The position numbers and the translations under genes were made by a program. Shown here piece after piece: positions 35,430-46,785 of a stretch of 64,000 nucleotides of DNA. The DNA is from Bombardia bombarda. Its lineage: Eukaryota; Ascomycota; Sordariomycetes; Sordariales; Lasiosphaeriaceae. Where the stretch lies: NCBI GenBank assembly GCA_030512295.1, contig JAULSR010000003.1, positions 2,356,001-2,420,000 of the forward strand, written 5' to 3'. The first letter of the stretch is position 1. Every line of letters begins with the position of its first letter. The notes under the pieces are model-generated. The model was not told the origin of the DNA and made no database searches. It saw only the letters and a list, made by a program, of their open reading frames with translations.

Positions 35430-35508
35430 CTGGGGTGCTGGCTGCAAAATTCAAGATGGGTGGTTGATGAGGCGGAAGAAGGAGGTCCGAACCTGGGGTA
35501 GCCCCCAC
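35430..35508. promoter_or_regulatory. cluster of CreA/CRE-1-type sites
   Basis: Three matches to the SYGGRG carbon-repressor consensus occur within 80 bp: CTGGGG at 35430-35435, CTGGGG at 35493-35498, and CCCCAC (GTGGGG on the minus strand) at 35503-35508. The last two are only 4 bp apart and on opposite strands, the paired arrangement often linked with glucose repression. They lie about 280-360 bp upstream of the AA9 start. Confidence 0.45.
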
Positions 35509-36983
35509 AACTGCCACCACCCTCTTCCATCATCGAGCCTTTCTCGTCCAAAAACAGACTCTGCTCCATATCTGGCGGCAGAGGCTCCGAAGAGACAAGA
35601 CCTTGAGGGTAACTGTTGTCATGTAAGCTTTCAGTAGTTGTCCATGCGACCCAAAGCTAGGGCTGAAGAAGCCAAACCTCGAGGAAACGCGTGCCGTCGG
35701 GCCACCAAATCTGTCCGGAGTATGGAGGAGGCAAGCTGGGCACCTGGGCGCCAGGAAAGCTATGGATTTCTGCGGATTTCTTCCCAGTTTCCGATGCAAA
35801 CGGGTTGGCAGATATGTAGTAGTTTGACTGAAATAATAAGTCGCTTCATGTGACAGCTACATTTTCTTGGAAGCGAATCCCAAGCGCCAGTAGCGAGATC
35901 ATCTTCCCCCGGGTCAAATGCAGCCGTCGCTTGAGGTTGCTCCGTGGTCGAGGCCCATCGTGCCGCTGCAAAAGGACAATTCCCGGTAATTGAGAGCTAC
36001 AAGAGCCCAAGAGACGGGGAATAACTGGGGCAGTCTAGTTTTTGCCGCGAAATTCGCACCATTACGAGAAAGGGAGGGAGCGGCCGACGAGGGCTTGGCA
36101 AACAGGTTGTGGGGAAGTCGAACCTTTTCGAGGGTGCAATTTCCTTTTCAAACGTTCTTTCCAAGGAAGGCGCGGTGTGTCAGCTGTCAATCTTCTCTTC
36201 CCGCTTCCTCCCGCGACCAGTCCCTTTCCCAAGAAACCTCGGCGTACGAACTTCTTTTGATTCTTTGAACATACCTTCTTCATCACTATGGTCTCAAAGT
36301 GCGGAAATCGCGGAACAGCATGTTCCCAACACGTGGTGTGTGTGGGCTGGATGCACGCACCCGATGCAGTGCGATGGTGTGACGCGATTAGCTAGCGAGG
36401 TTAGGCTACGGAATATTCGTACCAGGTCGGCCACCCTCATCCAGCTTCAAAAGGTGACCAAGTAATAGGACAGGTACCTATTCATATCTCATAGTATTTA
36501 CATGTTCTACATTTAGTTGATGCTTATTACGTATTTAATGTACTGTTTCCTTGTTATGCCTTCTTCCTCTTTTCTGAAAACTTGTCCATCTTTAACAATC
36601 TGTATTGCTTTGTGTGCCTCGTCCTCCAGTTCTTAGTATCATTTATATTCGTCCTTTGTTGTGCTTCTTACTGACCAAATTGAACAGACCTGATGCCCCA
36701 TAGATGTTCTTTGTCTCTGATACAAGGAATTGTCAGAGATGCATTCACCAGTGTGAACAATGGACTTGTTTCGACTTCGACCAACCAGGCCACCCGACAT
36801 CTTGGCTGGCCTGTCTTTGCATTACTATTCTCATTTAAACACTTCTCTGCCCGGCCCTGTGTAATAACTCCCCAGTTTTGATCGAAATCAAAGCAGACGT
36901 TCGAATACTGCCGTTGTCACAACCGAGAGGCACCAGCACCGCCATATCAATCTACCTCAAACAACTTAATTCCGCCACACACG

Positions 36984-37811
36984 ATGGCCACCGACGTCAC
37001 TTCACAAAGGCACGGCTGGAACGTGCCAGCGATCCGGCTGCTGACTATGGGAATGCGCCAGCTCGAAACTGCAGCTGCCCAGATTGCCATTCATCGAGCT
37101 CAATCATTATATAACCTACTGCGTGGGTTCAACACCGACAGTGAACCCGATGAACTCAGCCATCGCGTGGACCCCAAAGTCGTGATAGCTGATGCTTCGC
37201 ATGCTTCGCCTGACCAATTCATTGAGGAACGGTTCAAGACTGCAGCTGCCGAGCTTGTCGTTTATCGAGCTCGGCTTTATGGGCCAAATATCAAGTCTAA
37301 GAATAAACACGGCCATAAGTCTAGTCCTGACAAGATCCCCGAAGATGATATAGACCATGATACAACACTTGTCCAGCTTGCTGAAGAGGTTCCGTACTCT
37401 CAAGTGCCGTTCCCCAAGCTCCTAGATTTGGACTCCTTGCCCTTGTTGCAATTCGACGAGAGCGACAACCAGTCGGAGCCTGAGCGCCAGCCCACACCAC
37501 CCCCTCGGTCTTTGGCGGAAGAACTCGCGGCCTCGGGCGATGATGATTCCGACTCTTCGTCCTACTCTCCTGAGCTAAGTACAGGCAACAAGGGATTCCC
37601 GGCTGAAGAAACTGCTCCTCAACCGTCTTTGGCCGACGAGCTCGCAGCTCTTGGTGAAGAAGAGTACGAAGAGTACGACTCTTTTCCTCAGGGCTCGGGC
37701 TCGGGCTCAGGCTCGGGCTCGGGCTCGGGCTCGTCCTCTCCAGTCTCTACTGCCTCTACGGCCTCGACCGTCATACTAAGAAGGAGTCCGGCTTTGACTA
37801 ACACAGATTAG
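36984..37811 (+). CDS. hypothetical Ser/acid-rich protein with internal duplications
   Basis: A single open frame of 275 residues with no domain I recognise. It has two internal repeats: TAAAQIAIHRA (near residue 30) matches TAAAELVVYRA 57 residues later, and SLAEELAASGDDD matches SLADELAALGEEE 39 residues later; both are visible in DNA as near-identical blocks. A Gly-Ser run of about eight units (37692-37731) precedes a Ser/Thr/Ala tail. No signal peptide or membrane segment is seen. Codon use is less GC-biased than in the neighbours. It is probably a real lineage-restricted gene, judged by the long frame with preserved repeat register, but expression is unproven. An ATG at 36984 follows a TACC-poor leader and is the first in frame. 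Confidence 0.55.
   Translation: MATDVTSQRHGWNVPAIRLLTMGMRQLETAAAQIAIHRAQSLYNLLRGFNTDSEPDELSHRVDPKVVIADASHASPDQFIEERFKTAAAELVVYRARLYGPNIKSKNKHGHKSSPDKIPEDDIDHDTTLVQLAEEVPYSQVPFPKLLDLDSLPLLQFDESDNQSEPERQPTPPPRSLAEELAASGDDDSDSSSYSPELSTGNKGFPAEETAPQPSLADELAALGEEEYEEYDSFPQGSGSGSGSGSGSGSSSPVSTASTASTVILRRSPALTNTD
37692..37731. repeat. hexanucleotide GGCTCG repeat in coding sequence
   Basis: GGCTCG/GGCTCA units are repeated about seven times and encode a Gly-Ser tract in the orphan gene. Confidence 0.85.
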
Positions 37812-40598
37812 GCTAGCCGGCCACACTTGCCCGCTCTCAGAAGCGACCGACCATTTATGCAGAGACAAGAGAACGACCGGGGCTGTCAGCCGCAATGCAT
37901 CATGCTTCTGATGGGTTCAGAACATAGAAACTAATAGGTAAGTTAAGATTTAGTACCATCTCATTTAACAAGCGTTATTCACTACATGTGCAATGGAGTG
38001 CGCGTACGTGCTTCTAGATCTCTAGAACCTATGCTACCTAATTATGAAAGCATGAAATCCTATGATATCTCCAAATAAACTAATATGTGTAAGATGCTCT
38101 CAAGATTCCTCGATTGAGTTGCAATTTTTTCAGATGAAGTATTGAGAAATTTTCCGACAGTGTTAAGAGTATTCTTCGACAATGTTGTGGAGTGCAGAAA
38201 TGCGCCGCTGGATTGCCTTGCCGATTTACCTCTCAGATCGATAAGGAACCGAGCATCAGGCAGTGGCCAGCACGCGGTCGCAAAGATTCTATCACTTACA
38301 CCTTCTAACCTAAAACCCAAGAAGAATGCCCGAATGGTATATTTGTAGATACCAGCTCACCGGGGGCTTCATGATTGGCGCAAGACGCTCCGAGACAATA
38401 TCCCGGATCGAACCCAGGCTTGATAATCTCTTTTTTTACGGCTTCATTTCTCAGTATCATAACCGGGGATATCCGTTTCTTCTGGTAAAAAATGTTCCTG
38501 CAGTCACAGACAGTGAAAGACCCTGAGGGATCAGGTCCAAGTCGGCTGGTCTGGAACCTCGTGATTCGATCTCATTAGGACACTACCTACCGCCTGACGA
38601 CTGGTCATTGACACATTTGCCAAGGGCCCAAGGCGCGGAGATATCTCCATGTTCGGGTCTTGCCACCACACAGTCCAGCACTAGCAAAATGATAGTTGGG
38701 CGGGAGGCTAGAGCGAAGTCGCGACGTGTGCTGCATTTAGCAAACTTCTCCGCCTTATGTACTCATGCACATCATATCACACCCACACATCCTTTGTATG
38801 CCCTTTTTCCCGCCCGACTTCTTGTCACCGCACAAAACAGGCACGTTGCAGGCTGCACGCAACAACTCTTCAAAAGCTTACCTGGTTCGGCCCAGTAGAC
38901 CGAGCCAATAGACCGAGACGGCATGGCACATCATCATGTGGGTAAGATGTACCCTGGCTTACCCTACATTGCTGGATTTCTTACCTACATCAAAATTCCC
39001 ATTGGCAGTCACACTGTCTCGGGCAGTTCGTGTTACCCCAGCTTTCTCCCGCATCAAGCGGCGGCTAACATAGCGCTTCCCCAGAATCCCCCACGATGCA
39101 CTAGTACAGCCACGCCAGGGATCTTTCCTTGTTCCTCTGATGCCGTTCGTGCGGGGAGAGGGGGCAAGTTCCACCACTTTTGACGGGGAACTAACTGCTA
39201 CAGATAGACTAGTCTCAACACAGCAGTAACACGGCCAGGCACTACCTGGAAACCGTCATGGAATTCCTTACCCGTCGCCTCGGATCCGCTCTGATACAGA
39301 TGCTCCTCTTCTCCAACAATTCCAAGGCCGCTACTACCACCAACACAGGTCCGGTGTGCGCGTCCCCTGCCTCCCTCCCCCAGCTTCACCCAATGCCTGT
39401 CCGTTTCACTCATCTCCTACGGCAGTGCACCAGTCCCGTACCCACTGTCTGCATATTAAGGCACCGCTTACCCCCGGTTGACACCCGCTGAAAGATAGTC
39501 AAGCGTCTGGGCCCTGGGGAACTACAGAGACTGCGGCAGTTCAGACCGGCTTTGGCTGGTAGATTGTTGTTCCAGCTGCTTTGCTCCCGAGTCAGGTTTA
39601 GCCAACCAATGGTAAATAGAGCAGCAAACATGATGATGAACAACAAAGGATGAAAGCACAGGTTCCGCGTGACTCCTTTCACCGTATTGAGGGATAAGCC
39701 CTACTAGGACCAAAACAGTAACGTCGACTCTCGGGTCATGAGAAGAGGTCCCATCGGCCTTTAGATTACACAACGAGATGGCGTCGCCGCCACTCCAGTC
39801 CCCAACACAAACTTACAGGCCGCCCTTTCGTTCTTACCACATGGTATCGGCGAACCTACCATCCCTGGCAGAGATCCAATCATGATTGAACTGTCGGGGC
39901 CAGTCGGCCAGTTTATCGAATGCGGGGAAAAAAAGCGACAAGCCCTTTAGTTAGGGGGCGGGAGGGGTGAGGAGGGGGTGGCCATCCATTCAGACCGGGC
40001 GTTCCCTTCAGAGAGGGGTCACACAAGCATCATGAAGGGGGAGTCACTTGTTTGTTGTCCAGCCTGCTGCCAAGCAAGCGCGCTTTCTAACCCAGGTTAC
40101 CAAGCTACCCATCCGACGGGTCGCCTTGGTTGGATATGTTACGGCTGTAGCGTGTGATAATGCTTGTCCAACACCTCATCTATGGTGGTATTCGGATCTA
40201 TCTATCTGAGCACTGCCTGACCGACTACTGGTGAGAGGCAGGGGACAGGGGGGCAAAGGGGAATTGACGGTCTAGAATGCTACTTCCAGCGAGATGCGAG
40301 GAGCTACGTAGCTGCCTTATACTTGTCTATCTCAGCTCTCTGGGTAGGTTGTGATAATATAGATAGACAGCGGGATTCCCAGACGAGTTGATTGGCATTA
40401 TATCCTTCTTCCCTTCCCTCCCCTGTCCTCCATCTCTCTCCTTCCCTTTTTTCTCTCTTCTCCTCAAGACAACTCCCCAAAGACCCATCCAACCTACCTG
40501 GGCCATCCCATCCATCCATCCATCTTCATCGTCACACACACCTACACAACATACACCACACTGGCTGGTTAGCCAAACCCACCACCTTGGACAACACG
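37812..40598. other. 2.8-kb intergenic region
   Basis: No gene could be supported between the orphan gene and the MFS permease. Short frames (38060-38320 minus, 38608-38898 plus, 39258-39491 plus) have no domain. The last 200 bp is C/T-rich leader-like sequence with CATCCATCCATCCATC (40506-40524) before the MFS start. TACCTACC-type sequence occurs at 38582-38590. Confidence 0.5.
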
Positions 40599-42446
40599 AT
40601 GCATTCGCCAACCGAGGAGCCCTCCCTCAAGGATGTCTCGATCCACGAGAAGATCGCGACCAACAGCGGCGACTCGGAGAAGGCGGGCGTCGAGCGCCTC
40701 GAGCGCGTCCTGACGACGCAGGACGCCGTCAACGAGCGGTTCGGCTTCAGCCCCGAGGAGCGCAAGCGCATCATGCGCCACATCGACCGCCGCCTGGTGC
40801 TGACCGTCGGCGCCCTGTACTGCGTCAGCCTGATGGACCGGACCAACCTGGGCGCGGCCAACATCGCGGGCATGAGCAAGGACCTGGTGCTGGGCGTCGA
40901 GAACAGATACTCCATCATCTCGCTCGTCTTCTTCGTGTCGTACGTGCTGTTCCAGGCGCCCTCGACCGTGGTGGTGCGCAAGATCGGGCCGAGACATCAT
41001 ATCACTACCATCACGGTGCTGTGGGGATGTCTTATGGTTGGGATGGGGTTTGTCAAGGACTGGGGCCAGATGGCGGGGTTGAGAGTTTTGTTGGGAGTTT
41101 TGGAGGCTGGTATGTTTCTCTCTCTCTCTCTCTGTGTCCTGGAATTGGACCTTGATATGATTGTCTGGGCAGTTGACTGACTCTTGGTGATACAGGCTTC
41201 TTCCCCAGTGTCGTATATTTGCTCAGCACATGGTATACGAGATGTATGTGATTCCCAAACAGCACAGCACTTGAAAGATTTAAGGATACGTACTGACACG
41301 CAATTACAGTTGAACTGGGCAAGCGTAACTCGGTATTCTTCATGGTTGGCTGTGTAGCCTCTGCCTTTGCCGGCATCCTGGCCTATGGTGTAAGCATCAT
41401 CCCTCGCTACCCCTTTTAGCACCATCCCCCCTACTTGCAACCACCTTTCCCATCTTTTCCAAACATGAGCTTTAACAACTTCCCCCACAGATCATGCAAA
41501 TGGCGGGCCTCGCAGGCCTCAACGGCTGGCGCTGGATCTTCATCATCGAGGGCATCCTGACCGTCCTCCTCGGCATCGCGGCCTACTGGCTGCTCGTCGA
41601 CTTCCCCGACTCGAAGCGCGCAACATGGTCCTTCCTGACAGAGCGCGAGCGCCAGTGGGTATGCGCGCGCGTCGAGGCCGACCGCGGCGACGTCCAAGTA
41701 GCCGGCTTCTCCCTCAAGGAGTATCTCAAAGCCGCCCTTGACATCAAGATCTGGGGCTACGCCATCATCTTCTTCAACACCACCACCATCACGTACGCGC
41801 TCGCCTACTTCCTGCCCCTGATCCTGACAGGGAACATGGGCTTCACCGTCGCGCAGGCGCAGTGCCTCGTGGCGCCGCCGTACGCCTTCGCCGGCTTCGT
41901 CATGTACTTTGGCAGCTGGGCGAGCGACAAGTACCGCATGCGCGGCGCCGTCATCGTCTTCAACATGATGCTGTGCATCATCGGCCTGCCCATCATGGGG
42001 TTTCATCCCAACGCGAACGTGCGCTACTTTGGCGTGTTCCTGGTCACGGCGGGCGCCAACTCGAACGTCCCCGCGGCCATGACGTACCAGGCGAACAACA
42101 TCAGGGGCCAGTGGAAGCGCGCGTTTGCCAGCGCGAGCTTTGTCGCGTTTGGCGGGATCGGCGGGATCTCGGGCAGCCTGGTGTTCAGGGCACAGGACGC
42201 GCCGCACTACAAGCCTGGGCTGTATGCGTGTATTGCGACGACGCTGCTGACGCTGGTGATTGTGGCGGTGCTGAGCGTGACGTTTTGGATCGAGAATAGG
42301 AGGGCGGATCGCGGGGAGAAGGAGTTGGAGACGGATGAGGTGAGCTGCCCTATATACCCTACGAGAGGTGATTTTGAGGGAGTGATGCTAACGAGTGCTG
42401 TGTTTTATAGAAGGACTACCAGCCGGGATTCCGGTATACTATCTAA
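40599..42446 (+). CDS. MFS transporter, allantoate permease (Dal5-like) family
   Basis: Five exons, 40599-41109, 41196-41243 (48 nt), 41310-41389, 41491-42339 and 42411-42446, give 507 residues, a normal length for the anion:cation symporter family that includes Dal5, Tna1, Vht1 and related vitamin, allantoate and organic anion permeases. Features: a cytosolic N-terminus of about 65 residues; LMDRTNLGAANIAGM after the first helix; the second and third helix region with VLWGCLMVGMGF; LSTWYTRFELGKRNS, the family's loop motif; GLNGWRWIFIIEG; then after a central loop a second six-helix half with FGSWASDKYRMRG. The C-terminus ends DYQPGFRYTI, close to the usual family ending. The substrate cannot be told. 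It converges on the GH3 gene with 418 bp between stop codons. Confidence 0.92.
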
Positions 42447-42864
42447 TGAGGGGCGGATCAATTGGAACGCGTGCATCTTTTTAATGTGGTGGGGAACCTG
42501 GGAAAGGACGGAAAGGAAAGGAAGGGAAGGGAAAATACCATCTACATACAGTATAATAAGCTGTGTGAGTTGGATTTTGATGATTCGTCCGCTGAGATGA
42601 ATCTCTCTGCTGTTTATTTACAGCACATGCAGTCGCCGTGTTGACTACTATCAATGGAAGAAGTTGGATAGAGTGGATTTCAACACCAGTTTAATCGGAC
42701 TGAAGCACTCGTCACCATTCTTAAAACTGACATTATCGCAGAAGGAGCCCTGCAATGTCCAACCAGCCGATCGCTCCTTTTATTTTTGTTTCCAAAAACC
42801 TTGTCAATTTTCACATTTTATTCGACATCTCTTTTGTTTACTACCCCCCTTTTACTTGACCTAC
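42447..42864. other. short convergent intergenic region
   Basis: This 418-bp spacer between two convergent genes holds 3' UTR sequence. Nothing else seen. Confidence 0.5.
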
Positions 42865-45649
42865 TCACTCCTTCAAAGCCGGCAACGCCCCATGCAACTT
42901 GATATTCACCACACTGGACCCAATAAAGACAAACTTCTCCTCCCCGTTAATGACCCAGTTCGCGCTCTTGGTGTCCCAGTTGCTGACGTCGCGGCGCGTC
43001 AGGTTGAAGACGACCGTCTTGGTCTCGCCAGGCTCCAGGACGACCTCATCGAAGCCGCGCAGGACGCTAAAGGGGTTTGACTCGCCGCCGAGTTGGAGGT
43101 ACTGGTCCCGTTAGTTTTTCTTGTTCTTGGCTTGTCTTATTGTCTTGCCACAGGAAGGGGCAGAGAAATGAATCGCTCACCAGCTGCGGAATCTCGGTCC
43201 CCTTCACCGCCCCCGTATTCTTGATATTCGCAGAAACAGTATACAAAACCTCCCACAACCCCGGATTCCCGCCCGGCGCGCCCCCCGCCGGCAGCACAGG
43301 CTGCGCCGACCCATTCATCGCCATCCCCGTCGTCCCCGTCGTCCCGTTCCCTACCCCAGCCGTCCCATTGCCCACAACCCACGGATAAACATACGGCACA
43401 ATCCGCTCAAACCCCCCCGGCGCCCTGCTTGCCTCCCACCCCCCCTCACCACCATCCACCTTCCCAACCGTCTCCGCCTCTCCCGTCACCCCCCCACTCG
43501 CCTGATATCTCTCTGTCTCATACCCCTTGATTTTCAGCCCCCCGTACTCAAAAGTAGTATAGCTCCCGCCCTCCCCAAACGCCACCACCGGCGCGATCCC
43601 CTCCCTCTCAAACCAGCGATAATCCACAAACACGCCCTCCCCGAACGTCTGGCTCGGCGCCACGGGATCGCTCGCGTTGAACAGCAGCTCCGCGCCATAT
43701 TCTGCCGCGTCCCTCCCCCACGTGAACGGCGACCGGCCCTGCGGGTTCACATCCCCGTACAGCACGTCGACCAGCGCGTTGCCCGACTCCTGGCCGGGCA
43801 GCCCCGCCCACAGTATCGCCGTGATGTTGGGATGCTCCTTCGCGTAGTCGATGACCACGGGCCCGACCGTGTGCAGCACCACGATCGTGTTGGGGTTGAC
43901 AGACGCCACGGCGCGGATCAGCGCGTCGCCGCCGTTCCAGAGCGTGAGGTTGTTGCGGTCGCCGGCGTTGCCGTCGATGGTGATGAAGTTCTCGCCCGCG
44001 GTCGCCATGGCGAAGACGATGGCCGCCTCGGCTGTGGACGCGACGGCGAGCGCGGCGGGGATGTCCCAGTTGGACGAGACGTTTGCGAATCCCGTCGGGG
44101 GGTGGCGGCGCCGGCGCGCAGCTTGAGCGCAGTGGCGGGCGAGACGAGGTAGGGGAAGTCAGCGGTCCCGGACCCGTAGCCCATGGCGAGAGTCCCCCTG
44201 ATGCAGCCGCGCTCGGGACAGGCGTTGGGCCCGCCGGGGGTGTCCTGGGCGTCTTCGCCTATGACGGCGATGGATGTGGGCCTCTTCAGGGGCAAGGTCT
44301 TGTTGACATTCTTGAGCAGCACGACGGACTTTGCGCCGATCTCGCGGATCAGCGCGGCGTGGCCGGCCTGCACGTCGACGCGCTGGTTGACGAGCGCCCA
44401 CGTCTTGTTGGACGACGGGTGCAGCGGGCCGGCGGTCTGGTTGGTCCAGGCGGAGAAGTTGACGTCCGGGCGGCGGGCCGTGTAGTTGCCCGTGTGCACG
44501 AGGTAGTAGGCGGCCATGATGCGCACCGCCATGTCGTCGACGCGCCAGGCGGGGACGGACCCGTTGAGGACGGCGGCGGTCAGCGCGCCGCCCCAGAGGG
44601 AGCCGTACGGGGGCGGGCCGCCGTCTCCCGGCATGGCCATGTCGAGGCCGGCGAGGGCGGACCCGAGCGTGCTGTGCTGCGCGCCCCAGTCGGACATGAC
44701 GAAGCCCTGGAAGTCGAGCTCGTTTTTGAGGAGGTAGTTGGTCGTGTACTCGTTCTCGCACGCCCACTCGCCCATGACCTTGTTGTACGAGCACATGACG
44801 GAGCCGACGTCGGCTTTGACCGCGTCGGCGAACGGCCAGAGGTAGAGCTCGTGCATGGCGCGGTCGTCGATCTTGACGTCGATGCGGCCGCGGTAGTGCT
44901 CTTGCTCGTTGAGGATGTAGTGCTTGGCGCAGGCGATCACGCCTCGGCTCTGGATCCCTCGGATGGTTTCGGCCATGGCGACGCCGGTCAGGTAGGGGTC
45001 GGGGCTGTTTCAGAGAAAACAGTCAACGAACAAAATCTATGCAGCAAAGGGAGACAAAACAACAGACCTGAAGCCCTCCCAGTTCCGCCCCCCCTGAGGG
45101 ACACGTCCCAGCGGCCCGGCCACCGGACCAAGCTGCACGTCGATGCCCTTGCCGTGGAACTCCTCCCCCATGGCCTCGCCACGCCGCCTCATCAGGTCTC
45201 GACTGAACGTGGCCGCGACGTTGATGCCCGCGGGAAAGGCAGAGTTGTGATCGGCTGCAACAAATCAAACTAAGTGTCAGTCCTGTCTGTTTACTCCCGG
45301 GATCAGATCATATCAGAAGAGAACACATACTATACCTAATCCCAAGCGGCCCATCCTCGAGACAGAACCCCCGAAACCCCAACCGCGGCACCGAGCCCGT
45401 CATGCCGATACACACGTCCGCCTCCCATCCCGTGCCCGTCGTGAGGTTGACTTTTTCCACCAGCGTCAGCTGGCCCACAAACTCTTTGGCCTTGGCGTAG
45501 GCCTCCTTCCATTCCGGACTTTTCCCACTGCCCCATGGCGATGGAAAGCCGGCGCCAGTGCCTGGAAGGAACGGCACGTCTTTTGTTATTGCCGCTACTG
45601 CTGCCACGAGGGACGCAGCTGTGAATAGGAGGCTGCGTGCGGGTGCCAT
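42865..45649 (-). CDS. GH3 beta-glucosidase (frame broken once)
   Basis: Exons are 45649-45331, 45254-45068, 45004-43181 and 43101-42865. With one added base the product is 855 residues, the usual size of secreted fungal GH3 beta-glucosidases that hydrolyse cellobiose and other beta-glucosides. A hydrophobic signal sequence (LLFTAASLVAAVAA) opens the protein. Conserved blocks: LTLVEKVNLTTGTGWE, FRGFCLEDGPLGIRYTDH, GPVAGPLGRVPQGGRNWEGF, ACAKHYILNEQEHYR, and the nucleophile Asp274 in VMSDWGA. The (alpha/beta)6 domain follows, with NPNTIVVLHTVGPV and GLPGQESGNALVDVLYGD, then a C-terminal fibronectin III-like domain. Many N-x-S/T sites fit secretion. The frame breaks at the G6 run 44097-44102 between ALKLRAGAAT and GFANVSSNWD; one extra base restores it. 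As written, the upstream frame would run on in the wrong register to 43918. Confidence 0.92.
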
Positions 45650-46785
45650 TGTTGTTTTTGTCCTGGATCTGCTCTTCTCTCGTTTCTCTTCTCGCCCCTG
45701 GGGATGGATGTTTGACGTAGCTACTGCCCACTCGATCAAACCCACAAGAAATATGGCAAAGAAAACGTAGCTCGTATTGAGATAGCAAAAGTTCCTCGTT
45801 GCACTCGCCACGCACCACCAGAACTCAGACAACTTATTGTCAAAGTCCCCGATGTAGGTAACGCAGCTGGGCTGTTTTGTGTGCACAACGACTCACCAGC
45901 ACTTTGAGCGGCTGGTAGTAGTAACTGAGGGTGAAGAAGAACCAGCGATAATTTCCTCACTCATGACGTGAGAGACATATGGAACGGTCTAAGAAGAATG
46001 TAAAAGCAGGAAACATCCACCCATTCATCACTATCCTCCTCACGGCGGACATATACCCACACAACCACAAGCGGGAACGACATATACCGAGACGCGAGAA
46101 CGCACGCATCCAAGTAACACGGGAAAACAATATGGATTGTTTGTACCTGAGCTGCTGACTGAGTGAGTGAGGGGAAACGCGGAGAAAAATCCACACCACC
46201 GAGAGCAGCAGCGCGCTGTCGAGGGGATGATGGAAGAAGAGCAATATTTAGCCAGAGTAATAAGAAATAATACTGCTCCTCCCTTGTGAGAGAGCCCGCT
46301 CCCCGCAGAGAAAAGGGGGTAACGTCAACTTTAGCATGTTCCTGTCGCCGCCATGTCAGGCAAGATTACCCGCTGCAGGCTATGTATGTGCTGTGTGGTG
46401 CAGATGGCGGCTCGGCCCGACCGGCCAGGCATGTCGTTTGTTCATTCCCCCAAAAGGGGTTGAAGAATGGCTACCTTTCTCCAGCTCTTGTTGTACCTGA
46501 CCATTAATCTCATGACAACCGAGAGGGAAAAGAGAAAAAGAATAGACCCAGAGACTGGAGAAATAAACTCACAGAAAATATTCACCGCCATTTCTTGCCC
46601 CTATTACTTTTTCCTATGACCGGTGAATCACCCGACCATAACAATAAATGGGAGCTCCGTATTACAAGTGTCCGGCTGCGCAACTGACCTAAAGCCCACA
46701 CACAACCAACCCCAATTCGATAGAATCATAACTACCAAAAAAGAAAGAAGACATAAAACCCAAAATAAACAAGCCCCTTTCAAAA
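45650..46785. other. GH3 promoter and intergenic region
   Basis: This 1.1-kb stretch lies between the GH3 start and the 3' end of the Sro7-like gene, both on the minus strand. CTGGGG (CreA-like) occurs near 45694-45699. Nothing else could be supported. Confidence 0.45.

Larger units (their letters stand above)
35149..36983. other. AA9 promoter and intergenic region
   Basis: This 1.8-kb divergent spacer lies between the AA9 gene and the orphan gene. The AA9-proximal 400 bp carries motif-like sites described below. The rest has no recognisable gene; short frames at 35990-36465 have no domain. Confidence 0.5.

Noticed and set aside
38401..38480. Possible minus-strand tRNA: CCTGGGTTCGATCCGGG T-arm-like sequence with ATATCCC and GGGATAT 7-bp ends
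   Set aside because: With the T-loop set at the canonical TTCGATC, the T-stem does not pair, and no anticodon arm or D-arm fits. The inverted ends are probably chance.
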